Made by a program: the position numbers and the translations under genes
DNA from: Sphingopyxis sp. PAMC25046
GTDB lineage: Bacteria; Pseudomonadota; Alphaproteobacteria; Sphingomonadales; Sphingomonadaceae
NCBI RefSeq assembly: GCF_004795895.1
Contig: NZ_CP039250.1
Location: 1,054,001 to 1,118,000 of the forward strand
DNA length: 64,000 nt
Direction: 5' to 3'
The notes under the pieces: model-generated
The model's database searches: none
Told to the model about the DNA's origin: nothing
The model's input: only the letters and a program-made list of their open reading frames with translations
In this document: one piece after another, positions 19,570-27,772 of the stretch
Numbering within the stretch: position 1 is the stretch's first letter
Layout: every line of letters begins with the position of its first letter

Positions 19570-19763
19570 TTTCCGTCTCCTCTTTTTCGCTGGGGGAGCG
19601 GCTGGCAGGCGCCAAGGGGCCGACGCCCCCAACCTGTGCGATTGACGCATGTGCGGCGTCCGGGTTCCTGCCCATTCGGCAAAGCGAGTGGAAATAGACG
19701 CGCGACCTTGATCCATGTTGGTCGCCGCCGTTCCGCGGGGCGACAGGCTCTAGGGTCAGGACC

Positions 19764-20174
19764 CTAGTGCTGGCTGTCGCAGTGGCTGTGGTCGCCGAGC
19801 GCCTCGATCACCCGGCAATCGGCGGCGACCCCACCGCGGCATCGCCCGACGATGCGCGCGAGTTCGTCGCGGAGAAGGGTGAGCTGTGCGATCTTCGCCT
19901 CGACCTGCCCCAGATGCGCGGTCGCGATCCGGTCGGCCTCGCCGCAGTCGCGCGCCGGATTGTCCGACAGGTCGAGAAGCGACCGGATTTCCTCGATAGT
20001 GAAGCCCAGCTCGCGCGAATGGCGCACGAAGCTCAACCGCGACCGGTGCGCCTCGCCATAGCTGCGATAATTGGCTGCGGTGCGGGCGGGTGCGGGGAGC
20101 AGACCGATGCGCTCATAATAGCGGATGGTTTCGATGTTTGTGCCGGTGGCACGCGATAGCTCGCCGATCTTCAT
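19764..20174 (-). CDS. MerR family heavy-metal regulator, CadR/PbrR-like
   Basis: A 136-residue MerR-family activator. The N-terminal winged helix-turn-helix (MKIGELSRATGTNIETIRYY) is followed by a dimer coiled coil. Cys77, Cys112 and Cys120 match the metal-binding triad of CadR/PbrR proteins (Cd/Pb, sometimes Zn sensing). The His/Cys-rich C-terminal tail (HSHCDSQH) also resembles CadR. It is divergent from a CDF transporter, with its operator in the shared 66-base gap, so it very probably controls that transporter and itself. The exact metal is inferred from homology, not proven. Confidence 0.93.
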   Translation of the reverse strand: MKIGELSRATGTNIETIRYYERIGLLPAPARTAANYRSYGEAHRSRLSFVRHSRELGFTIEEIRSLLDLSDNPARDCGEADRIATAHLGQVEAKIAQLTLLRDELARIVGRCRGGVAADCRVIEALGDHSHCDSQH

Positions 20175-20177
20175 CGC

Positions 20178-20210
20178 TTGACCCTGTAGTTGCTACAGGG
20201 TGCATATAGT
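20178..20210 (+). promoter_or_regulatory. MerR-type operator and promoter of the CDF gene
   Basis: A perfect dyad ACCCTGTAG-TTG-CTACAGGGT (20181-20201) lies between a -35 TTGACC (20178-20183) and a -10 of the type TATAGT (20205-20210). The spacing is longer than 17 bases, as in promoters that MerR proteins activate by untwisting. The element resembles known cad/pbr operators (TTGACTCTATAGT type). Confidence 0.9.
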
Positions 20211-20240
20211 AGGCCGACTCGAGAATGTCAGGAGATTTCG

Positions 20241-20861
20241 ATGGCCGATCAATGCTGTGCCGGCAAAAGCGGCAAGACCGCGCTGAACGACCCCAAATGG
20301 CGGCGCGTCCTGTGGTTCGCGCTGCTGGTCAATGCCGCCATGTTCGGCGTCGAGATCGTCGCGGGCGTCGCCGCGGATTCGCGTGCGCTGCAGGCCGACG
20401 CGCTCGATTTTCTGGGCGACAGCGCCAATTATGCGATCAGTCTGGGCGTCGCGGGCATGGCGCTCGCCTGGCGTGCCCGCGCCGCATTGCTGAAGGCGGC
20501 AACGATGCTCGCCTTCGGGCTTTGGGTTTTCGGATCAGCGGCCTGGGGCTTCCTCGCCGGTTCGGCGCCGCATGCCGAAACGATGGGGGTGATCGGCGCA
20601 CTGGCGCTCGTTGCCAATGTCGCGGTCGCGCTGATGCTCTATCGCTACCGGACGGGCGACGCGAACATGCGCTCGGTTTGGATATGCTCGCGCAACGACG
20701 CGATCGGCAATATCGCGGTGATGGGCGCGGCGCTCGGCGTATTCGGCACCGGGCGCAACTGGCCCGACCTCGCCGTTGCGACGATCATGGCCGGGCTCGC
20801 AATCTGGGGCAGCCTCGAGGTGTTCCGGCAGGCGCGGGGCGAACTCGCGGCCGAAGTCTAG
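20241..20861 (+). CDS. Cation transporter, CDF-like
   Basis: A 206-residue transporter with six predicted membrane segments and the CDF metal-site pattern in two helices: QADALDFLGDSANYAISL near residue 53 and SRNDAIGNIAVM near 158. The N-terminus has a Cys pair (ADQCCAGKSG), which could bind metal. It lacks the cytoplasmic C-terminal domain of full-length CDF proteins, as is common for this short subfamily. Placed under a MerR-type promoter, it probably exports a heavy-metal ion such as Cd, Zn or Pb. ATG at 20241 has AGGAG seven bases upstream. Its end overlaps the efflux gene tail by 4 bases. Confidence 0.88.
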   Translation: MADQCCAGKSGKTALNDPKWRRVLWFALLVNAAMFGVEIVAGVAADSRALQADALDFLGDSANYAISLGVAGMALAWRARAALLKAATMLAFGLWVFGSAAWGFLAGSAPHAETMGVIGALALVANVAVALMLYRYRTGDANMRSVWICSRNDAIGNIAVMGAALGVFGTGRNWPDLAVATIMAGLAIWGSLEVFRQARGELAAEV

Positions 20862-22261
20862 GGTTCGGGGGCGCAAGGCACGTCCGGCGCTCCGCAGGGC
20901 GCCCATCCGCCGCCCATCGCCTGAAACAGCTGGACGCGCGCGGTAAGCGCGTCGGCGCGCAGCTGGATCAACGACAGTTCGGCACCGAGCAGCCCGCGCT
21001 GCGCGTCGAGCTGTTCGAGATAGGGCGAATAGCCTTCGCGAAAGCGGTTGGTCGCAAGGCGCAGTCCTTCGGCCAGCGCCTCGCGCTGCGACTGCGCGAA
21101 ATTGATCTGCTCGTCGATTCGCCTGACCGCCGCGAGCGCATCCTCGACCTCGCGGAACGCGGCCAGCGCGGTGCGGCGATAGGCGAAGGCCGCTTGGTCG
21201 CGCTGAGCCCCCGCAGCGTCGGCCTGCGCGGTCAACCGCCCGCCCTGAAAGATCGGGGCAAGAATGCTGCCGCCGACCGACCAGATCGTGATCGGATCGC
21301 CGAGCAGCGTCGAAAACGCCGCACCCGCCGCCGAGGTGAGGCGCACTTGCGGCAGGAAACGCTTGCGCGCCGCCGCCAGATTCTTGTCCGACGCGGCGAG
21401 CTGGTATTCGGCCTGCGCAACGTCGGGCCGGCGGCGCAGCAGTTCCGACGGCAGGTCGCCGGGTATCGCGGGTACGGCCAGACGATCGAGCGCGATGCCG
21501 CGAGCGATCGTCCTGGGCGTATCGCCGACCAGCAGGCTCAGCGCGCCTTCGGTACGCGCGATTGCCAGCTCGATCTGCGGGACGATCTGCGCGGTCGCGT
21601 CATATTCGGCCTGCGACTGTTCGAGTTCGAGTTTTGGCGAATAGCCCGATCCGACGCGCGATTTCGCGATGCGCAGCGATTCGGAGCGCGCGCGCACCGT
21701 CTCGCGCGCAACCTCCAGCCGCGCGTCGAGGCTGCGCAGCACGACATAATTGCTCGCCACCGCCGCGGCGACCGAGAGCCGCACCGCGTCGCGTGCCGCT
21801 TCGCTCGCGAAAAAGGCATCGCGCGCGGCCGATTGCTGATCGGCGAGGCGGCCGAACAGATCGACTTCATACGCGATCTGGATCTGCGGCTGGGCGAAGC
21901 TCTGTTCGGCCGGCTGGCCAAAGGCGTTCACCGACCGCGAGCGCCCGGCGCCGAGCGTCGCATCGATCGCTGGAAGGGTCTGCGATCGCGCGAGCGCGGC
22001 ATTGGCGCGCGCCTCGCGTACGCGCGCCGCGGCGATTCCGACGTCGCTGTTGTGGGCGAGCGCTTTCTCGACCAGCGCCGCGAGCGCCGGGTCGCCGAAC
22101 GATTGCCACCAGTCGCCTTGCAGCGGGGCGCCGGTGCCCGCATCGGTTCGCCATGCGGGCGGAGGCGTCACCGGTGCGACCTCGGTGAGCGCGATGTTCG
22201 GTCCGGCGCAGGCGCTTAGCGTTCCAGCGAGCACGGCTGTCGTGAGAGGCGCTATCCTCAC
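20858..22261 (-). CDS. NodT-family outer-membrane efflux lipoprotein
   Basis: A 467-residue TolC-like outer-membrane factor. The signal sequence ends LSAC (Cys18), so it is lipidated. Two repeated OEP halves follow, with long alpha-helical hairpins (DVGIAAARVREARANAALA; DVAQAEYQLAASDKNLAAA). It is the exit duct of the tripartite efflux pump encoded with the next two genes upstream. The ATG overlaps the stop of the HlyD gene by 4 bases. Substrates are likely hydrophobic drugs or toxic organics, from the EmrAB-type partners; this is inference. Confidence 0.95.
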   Translation of the reverse strand: MRIAPLTTAVLAGTLSACAGPNIALTEVAPVTPPPAWRTDAGTGAPLQGDWWQSFGDPALAALVEKALAHNSDVGIAAARVREARANAALARSQTLPAIDATLGAGRSRSVNAFGQPAEQSFAQPQIQIAYEVDLFGRLADQQSAARDAFFASEAARDAVRLSVAAAVASNYVVLRSLDARLEVARETVRARSESLRIAKSRVGSGYSPKLELEQSQAEYDATAQIVPQIELAIARTEGALSLLVGDTPRTIARGIALDRLAVPAIPGDLPSELLRRRPDVAQAEYQLAASDKNLAAARKRFLPQVRLTSAAGAAFSTLLGDPITIWSVGGSILAPIFQGGRLTAQADAAGAQRDQAAFAYRRTALAAFREVEDALAAVRRIDEQINFAQSQREALAEGLRLATNRFREGYSPYLEQLDAQRGLLGAELSLIQLRADALTARVQLFQAMGGGWAPCGAPDVPCAPEP

Positions 22262-23445
22262 TGCCGCGATCCGCGGCTCGTGTCGACGCGTACCTCGACC
22301 GACATGCCCGGACGCAGCCTGTTCGCCGCTGGCTGCCCCTTGTCGATCGCGATCCGCACCGCGATGCGCTGCGCAACCTTGACGAAATTGCCGGTGGCAT
22401 TGTCGGCCTTCAACACCGCGAATTCGGAGCCCGCCGCCGGCGCCAGGTTTTCTATCCGCCCGGTGAGTTCGGTACCCCCCAGCGCATCGACGCTGAATCG
22501 CGCCCGCTGGCCGATCGCCATATCGCCCGTCTGCGCTTCCTTGAAGTTGGCGATCACCCAGACATTGTGCGGGACGACCGACAGCAATTGCGTGCCCGCC
22601 GTGACATAAGCGCCCCGCCGCACGCCGATTTCGGAGAGCTGACCATCGGCGGGTGCGCGAATAACCGTATTGTCGAGGTCGATCTGCGCCAGACGAAGCT
22701 GTGCCTTCGCGGAGGCGACGGCGGCTTCGAGGCCGGCGCGGCCGACGACGACGGTGCGCACATCCTGCGTCCCGATCGCGCGGCTGGCGCGCGCCTGCTG
22801 CAGCGAGGCCTGCGCGGCGAGCAGCGCGGCGCGGGTCTGGTCGAACTCGCGGGTCGAAATCGAACCATCGGCGACGAGGGTTCGCGCGCGACGCATATCG
22901 GCCTCGGCGCGGGCGAGCTGCGCCTGCGCATTCGCGATGCCCGCATTCTGGCTGTCGGTCGCGACCTCGCGCGAACGCTGCGCCTGTGCCGAATTGGCGA
23001 GCGACGCTTCCTGCGCCGCGACATTCGCTTCGGCTTGCGCGACGCGTGCGCGATAGATGCGGTCGTCGATCGTGGCGAGGACCTGCCCCGCCTTGACCTC
23101 GGCGAAATCCTGCACCGGAACGCTGGTTACATAGCCGCTGACTTGCGGGCTGATGATCGTCACGCGGCCGCGCACATAGGCATTGTCGGTCCTTTCGGAC
23201 CCGCTACCGAACGGCGGGAGTTCCCATGCGAAGAGGATCGCGAGGATGGCGAGCAGTGCGATCGCGACGATAAGGATCACGGTCGTGCGCGTCTTATCGG
23301 GCGGGCGCCACGACGATGGCGGCGCATCGACCTGCGGATCGGCAACGGGCTCCGCCGGGGAAGGCGCGGCGCGCGCCGCCGGTCCCGCCGCGGGGGGCGG
23401 GCTTGCCGCTTCGAGTTCGGGCGCCTTCGCCTGTTCGTCGCTCAT
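22258..23445 (-). CDS. HlyD family secretion protein, EmrA-like adaptor
   Basis: A 395-residue periplasmic adaptor. An acidic Pro/Ala-rich cytoplasmic leader (residues 1-45) precedes one membrane helix (VILIVAIALLAILAILFAW, about 55-73). The lipoyl-like halves (VTIISPQVSGYVTSV and IRAPADGQLSEIGVRRG) flank a long Ala-rich coiled-coil hairpin (about 110-220). The Pro-rich leader is longer than in EmrA. It couples the MFS pump to the NodT duct; the gene lies between them with 1-base spacing and a 4-base overlap. Confidence 0.95.
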   Translation of the reverse strand: MSDEQAKAPELEAASPPPAAGPAARAAPSPAEPVADPQVDAPPSSWRPPDKTRTTVILIVAIALLAILAILFAWELPPFGSGSERTDNAYVRGRVTIISPQVSGYVTSVPVQDFAEVKAGQVLATIDDRIYRARVAQAEANVAAQEASLANSAQAQRSREVATDSQNAGIANAQAQLARAEADMRRARTLVADGSISTREFDQTRAALLAAQASLQQARASRAIGTQDVRTVVVGRAGLEAAVASAKAQLRLAQIDLDNTVIRAPADGQLSEIGVRRGAYVTAGTQLLSVVPHNVWVIANFKEAQTGDMAIGQRARFSVDALGGTELTGRIENLAPAAGSEFAVLKADNATGNFVKVAQRIAVRIAIDKGQPAANRLRPGMSVEVRVDTSRGSRQ

Positions 23446-23446
23446 C

Positions 23447-25105
23447 TCATTGCCCCTGTTGCGCCTGAGCCTGCAGCCGCTGTACCAACAATAACACCGG
23501 TGACGGCTCGTTCCGCCGCCGGATCGCCCGCGTGATCATGAAGCCCCAGATCGTCGTCAGGATCGCGAGCACGCCGACGAGCAGGAACACGTCGTTATAG
23601 GCAAGGATATTCGCCTCGCGCGTCACCTGCCGGCTGAGCAGCGCGGTCCCCTCGGTGCTGCGCAGCGCGGGGTCGCCTACCGTTCCGGCGACGACGCGGC
23701 TGCCCGCGCCGAGCCGCGCCGCGACCAGAGGGTCGCTCGCGACGATATTCTGGACGAGTTCGTGCGAATGATATTTCTCGCGGACGGTCTGGAATGTGCC
23801 GAGCAGCGTGCTGCCGGCAAGGCCGCCGATGCTCTGGCTCATGCTGAAAATCACGACGAAGCTGATGAAATTCTTGCCACCCGCGAGCAGGGTGCGCGCG
23901 ATGCCGATCACCATCGCCTGCGCGAGGAAGAGCAGCGAGGCGAAACCGATCAGCGCCTGGCTCAAATGGAATTGGCTCGGCCGCGTGAGGTTGGTCGCCT
24001 GCGCATCCATGAAGGATCCGATGACGATCAGGACAACCGCGATGAGGATCGGCCGCGTAAGGTTGTCGGGGCGAAAGGTCAGCACGGCGGTCGCGAGGCC
24101 CGCGATCGAGGCGAAGACGACGATGAGGTTCAGCGTCACCATCTGGTCGTTGATCAGGCCGACGGTATTAAGGAAGCCGATCGATCCGAACGCCTGTTCG
24201 GACAGCAGGATGCGCACCGACGCCGCCACCGCGATCAGCCGCAGCATCTCGCGCGTGCCGAGCCAGCGCGTGTTGAGGAGCGGGTTCCGGCGATGATGTT
24301 CGACCAGGATCGCGGCGGCGATCAGCGCGACGCTCGCCGCGAGCGACCAGCCGATCCACGGCCGTTCGGTCCACCACTGGATCCGGCCCTGCGAAAGCAC
24401 CGCGATGAGCAACCACAGGCCGGGCGCAAAGAGCGCGAAGGTCAGGAAGTCGAGCGGTTCGAACACTTTCTCGCGCTCGCTCGGCGGCAGCGGCTGCGTC
24501 CAAACCGTGGCGAGCGTTGCGAGCGCAAGCCCGAATTCGAACCAGTAAAGCTGGTGCCAGTCGCCCCATTCGAGCAGTCCGGGCGAGAGCACGCGCGCGA
24601 GCGGCGTCGCGATCTGCGGAATGCAGATGCCGATCATTACCGCGGCGAGCCGCTTGGGCGCGGGGAGCGCCTGGAAGAAATAGAGGATGGTCAGCGTCGA
24701 GAGGCCGCTCGCCGCGATACCGCTCATCGCGCGAACCGCGACCGAGGTCCAGAAATCGTGGATGAAGAGGTGCATAAGCGTCGTCACCGCATAAGCGACG
24801 AGCGTATAGCGGATGAAAGGCTGGAGCCCGAATTGCTGGCGATATTTCACCAGAAGCAGGTTCGCGGTGACGTTGGTCATGAAGTAGGCGGCGGTCAGCC
24901 AGGCGGCCTCGTCGCTGTTGAGTCCCAGCGTGCCCTGCGCGAAATTCAGGTTCACCGTGACGAGCGCGTTGCCGAGCCCGCCGGTGATCCCGATCAGGCA
25001 GCCGATGAGGAAATAGCGAATCCGGCGGCGGCTTGGGTGATCGGGGTTGGCGGGCGAGCCCGGCAATGTCGGACGTTCGTGCGGCTTGAAGATATAGTCC
25101 GCCAT
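23447..25105 (-). CDS. DHA2 family MFS efflux transporter, EmrB-like
   Basis: A 552-residue, 14-helix major facilitator of the drug:H+ antiporter-2 family. Motifs include LGLNSDEAAWLTAAYFMTN near residue 55 (helix 1-2 region) and SGIAASGLSTLTILYFFQAL near helix 5. A large periplasmic segment (SHELVQNIVASDPLVAARLG) precedes the last helix, as in EmrB. I chose the ATG at 25105, where the hydrophilic start (MADYIFKPHERPTLPG) fits the family. A 20-residue open frame with its own ribosome site ends just 4 bases upstream. First full gene of the efflux operon. Confidence 0.93.
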   Translation of the reverse strand: MADYIFKPHERPTLPGSPANPDHPSRRRIRYFLIGCLIGITGGLGNALVTVNLNFAQGTLGLNSDEAAWLTAAYFMTNVTANLLLVKYRQQFGLQPFIRYTLVAYAVTTLMHLFIHDFWTSVAVRAMSGIAASGLSTLTILYFFQALPAPKRLAAVMIGICIPQIATPLARVLSPGLLEWGDWHQLYWFEFGLALATLATVWTQPLPPSEREKVFEPLDFLTFALFAPGLWLLIAVLSQGRIQWWTERPWIGWSLAASVALIAAAILVEHHRRNPLLNTRWLGTREMLRLIAVAASVRILLSEQAFGSIGFLNTVGLINDQMVTLNLIVVFASIAGLATAVLTFRPDNLTRPILIAVVLIVIGSFMDAQATNLTRPSQFHLSQALIGFASLLFLAQAMVIGIARTLLAGGKNFISFVVIFSMSQSIGGLAGSTLLGTFQTVREKYHSHELVQNIVASDPLVAARLGAGSRVVAGTVGDPALRSTEGTALLSRQVTREANILAYNDVFLLVGVLAILTTIWGFMITRAIRRRNEPSPVLLLVQRLQAQAQQGQ

Positions 25106-25109
25106 AATC

Positions 25110-25172
25110 CTAGGTCCCGCCGGCGGTCGTCGTGGCACCCAACAGGCTGCGGCGAGTCGGATCGATGGACAT
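25110..25172 (-). CDS. Putative 20-residue leader or remnant ORF with a twin-Arg motif
   Basis: A 20-codon frame, MSIDPTRRSLLGATTTAGGT, preceded by AAGGAAAACAGC and ATG. This is a better ribosome site than that of the transporter gene. It stops 4 bases before the transporter ATG. TRRSLLGA looks like the start of a Tat signal peptide with no hydrophobic core left. It may be a translated leader that couples to the MFS gene, or the stump of a deleted exported protein. Too short to be sure it is coding. Confidence 0.4.
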   Translation of the reverse strand: MSIDPTRRSLLGATTTAGGT

Positions 25173-25322
25173 GCTGTTTTCCTTAATCCATTGCGCGCGC
25201 GCTGACAGCCTATTCGCACGGCCAACGATACCTAAACCTGTGACCAGACGTCTTTCACACGGATCGTCCTGTATCCAGCACAAGCCCGCGCTGTCTGCTT
25301 GTGTTTCCAGCCCCTCCGGACA

Positions 25323-25337
25323 TGTTGCATCGCAACA
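25323..25337. promoter_or_regulatory. Palindrome TGTTGC-ATC-GCAACA upstream of the EPS initiation gene
   Basis: A perfect 6-3-6 inverted repeat, 33 bases before the ATG of the glycosylphosphotransferase gene and within the divergent region facing the efflux operon. It is a candidate operator for the exopolysaccharide locus. The related half-site TGTTGCA recurs at 36802-36808 in another divergent promoter region of the locus. No regulator is identified. The rest of 25173-25369 holds no other clear feature. Confidence 0.35.
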
Positions 25338-25369
25338 AGATTATGTGAATTCAGGGAGTCTCCCATCCC

Positions 25370-26758
25370 ATGACCAAGATCGACCTGGCGCTTCAGGGCG
25401 TGCCCGTCCGGACACCGATTGCAAAAGCGGCGCGCCGCGACGCCAAGATATGGCTCTGCCTCGGCCTGATGGGGCTGGACGCGGTAGCGCTGATGGCGGG
25501 TTTTGCGGTGACGCTGATAATCGAAGCGCCGCGGAGCATTTCGGAGGGTTTGCTGACGGCGATGCTCGGCGCGCTGCTCGTTCACGCGGCGATCGCATTC
25601 CAGAACCAGGCGTATAACCCGCGCTGCCTGACCAGGCCGATCAAGAGCTGCCGCCAGACGATGCTCTCGTTCGCGACCACCTTGCTCGTCTTCCTCCTCG
25701 CAGCCTTCTCGCTGCGCGTAACCGGCGATGTCCCGCGCTTCGCGCTCGGCATGGGCATGGTGACCGCGCTGATACTGCTTGTCGCGCAGCGGTTGCTCGT
25801 CTGCCATGCCGTGCGCCGTGTCTTCGGCGAGATGACGGCCGAACTGGTGATCGTCGACGGCGCGAACCTGCCGCCATCCTATCTGAAGCGCGATATCATC
25901 GACGCGCGCGCGTCGGGGCTTCGCACCGATCTCGACGACCCGTACATGCTGGATCGGCTCGGTACGGTCCTGCAGGATTACGACCGGGTGACGATCGTTT
26001 GCGCGCCCGAGCGGAAGGTCGAATGGGCGCGCGCGCTGAAGGGCGTGAACATCCTCGGCGAGATCGTGATGCCCGAGATCGCCGAACTCGGGCCGCTCAC
26101 CACGCGGCAATCGGGCGGGGTAACGACGCTGGTGGTGTCGTGGGGGCCGCTCAACCGCGCCAACCGGGTCAAGAAGCGCGCGCTCGACCTCGCGGTGACG
26201 ATCCCGGCGCTGTTCGTGCTGGCGCCCTTTCTGATGCTGGTCGCGATCGCGATCAAACTCGATTCGCCGGGACCGGTGTTTTTCCGGCAGGAGCGGATGG
26301 GGCGCGGCAACCGCATTTTCCGGATCCTCAAATTCCGCAGCATGCGCGTCGAGGCGACCGACGCCAACGGCGCGCGCTCGGCGAGCCGCGACGACGACCG
26401 GATCACGCGCGTCGGCAAATTCATCCGGGCGACGAGCATCGACGAGCTGCCGCAGCTGATCAACGTGCTGTCGGGCGAGATGAGCCTCGTCGGGCCGCGC
26501 CCGCACGCGCTCGGATCGACCGCGGGGAACGAACTGTTCTGGCGCGTCGACCGGCAATATTGGCATCGCCACGCGCTCAAGCCCGGCATCACCGGACTCG
26601 CCCAGATCCGCGGTTTTCGCGGCGCGACCAATACGAAGCGCGATATCGTCAACCGGCTGGGAGCCGACCTTGAATATCAGCACGGCTGGTCGCTGCTGCG
26701 CGACGTTTCGATCCTGGTGCGCACGGTGCAGGTGCTGATCCACCGCAACGCCTATTGA
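25370..26758 (+). CDS. Polyprenyl glycosylphosphotransferase (EPS initiation)
   Basis: A 462-residue initiating transferase of the WbaP/GumD/ExoY class. It transfers a sugar-1-phosphate from UDP- or other NDP-sugar to undecaprenyl phosphate, starting the repeat unit. Four N-terminal membrane helices (about residues 28-140) and a nucleotide-binding-like middle region are followed by the catalytic domain from about 260. A membrane-entry helix (LDLAVTIPALFVLAPFLML) precedes SPGPVFFRQERMG near 300, KFRSM, and DELPQLINVLSGEMSLVGPR near 357. First gene of the polysaccharide locus. The sugar is not determinable by eye; glucose or galactose is usual. Confidence 0.95.
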   Translation: MTKIDLALQGVPVRTPIAKAARRDAKIWLCLGLMGLDAVALMAGFAVTLIIEAPRSISEGLLTAMLGALLVHAAIAFQNQAYNPRCLTRPIKSCRQTMLSFATTLLVFLLAAFSLRVTGDVPRFALGMGMVTALILLVAQRLLVCHAVRRVFGEMTAELVIVDGANLPPSYLKRDIIDARASGLRTDLDDPYMLDRLGTVLQDYDRVTIVCAPERKVEWARALKGVNILGEIVMPEIAELGPLTTRQSGGVTTLVVSWGPLNRANRVKKRALDLAVTIPALFVLAPFLMLVAIAIKLDSPGPVFFRQERMGRGNRIFRILKFRSMRVEATDANGARSASRDDDRITRVGKFIRATSIDELPQLINVLSGEMSLVGPRPHALGSTAGNELFWRVDRQYWHRHALKPGITGLAQIRGFRGATNTKRDIVNRLGADLEYQHGWSLLRDVSILVRTVQVLIHRNAY

Positions 26759-26770
26759 GGTTGAGGTGGC

Positions 26771-27772
26771 TTAGCCGTCGACGATCTGCGGCGCGGTGCC
26801 TGCAAGCGCGGTTTCAAACGCCTCCACACGGTCGGTCGCGCGCATCAGCCCGCCATAATCGCCAGTCCATTGATCGGCGAAGCCCGCGACCTTGCCATAG
26901 CTGTTGTCGAGCAGCACGTGCGGGATGTCGAGCAACAGCGAGAGGATATGCGCGTGGAGCCGGTCGGTGACGACCAGCTCGCCGGTGGACAGCATCGCCA
27001 GCCCGCGTTGCAGTCGCCATTCGGCCAGCCGCTGTTGCCGCGCGGCGCGCTGCGCCATCGGATCGCGGTTGAAAAGGCGGCCGAGCTTCAGCGACAGGCG
27101 CAATCGGCGCTTTTGGGCGGGATCCTCGCCGAGCCAGTCGTCGGCGACTACGCCGGCGGGGAGCGTGTCGGCGCCGCCGGGTGCCCGCTCATGATCGGTG
27201 CGGAGCAGCGCGAAGACCGGCACGGTCGCGGGACTGCGCTGCTGGCGGCCGAGCATCAGCGCGGCATCGGGACAGAGCCGGATAGCGCAGTCGAAATGCC
27301 GCTCGGCAAAGGCGAACGAGCGAGCGTCGCGGACGAGCAGCGTAAACTGGCCGTGATCGCGGATCGCTTGGGCCATCTCGGCCGCGGCGGCGGGGTCGGC
27401 ATAGTGGATCGACTGCGGCATCTGCACGATGGGACGGCCGCGGTGCGTGCGAAGGAGGTGCAGGCGGAAGTCTTCATGCTTGGGCCACAACGTCCCCATG
27501 TTGCCGCCGCCGTGGATCAGAATCGGCCCGTCGCCGATCGCCGCCCCGCAGGCTTCGTCGTCGAAATCGGCGATCGCCGAATAATAGGCGGGCAGGCGGT
27601 TCCGCTTGCGCAGATAGGCCATCTCGCCGAGCCAGATCGCCGAATCGCCGACGTTCGAGTGATCGGGAAAGTCGACGAGCGCCAGCCGGCCCGCCGGCAG
27701 CACGCTATCGAGCACACGGGCAAAATGGTCGGCGAGTTCGCCGACGAGCAGGTCGGCGCTTTTCATGGTCAT
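26771..27772 (-). CDS. Polysaccharide pyruvyl transferase family protein
   Basis: A 333-residue member of the PS_pyruv_trans family, which adds ketal-linked pyruvate from phosphoenolpyruvate to sugars of exopolysaccharides. Signature regions are NVGDSAIWLGEMAYL (about residue 40), ILIHGGGNMGTLWPKHEDF (about 85-103), and VVTDRLHAHILSLLLDIPHV near the C-terminus. The ATG at 27772 overlaps the stop of the flippase gene as ATGA. Its 3' end faces the glycosylphosphotransferase gene at 12 bases. Predicts a pyruvylated, acidic polymer. Confidence 0.9.
   Translation of the reverse strand: MTMKSADLLVGELADHFARVLDSVLPAGRLALVDFPDHSNVGDSAIWLGEMAYLRKRNRLPAYYSAIADFDDEACGAAIGDGPILIHGGGNMGTLWPKHEDFRLHLLRTHRGRPIVQMPQSIHYADPAAAAEMAQAIRDHGQFTLLVRDARSFAFAERHFDCAIRLCPDAALMLGRQQRSPATVPVFALLRTDHERAPGGADTLPAGVVADDWLGEDPAQKRRLRLSLKLGRLFNRDPMAQRAARQQRLAEWRLQRGLAMLSTGELVVTDRLHAHILSLLLDIPHVLLDNSYGKVAGFADQWTGDYGGLMRATDRVEAFETALAGTAPQIVDG

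Noticed and set aside
20225..22219. A 664-codon plus-strand frame over the CDF gene and the NodT-family gene
   Set aside because: It reads out of phase with the CDF transporter and antisense to the efflux lipoprotein; Arg-rich low-complexity translation.
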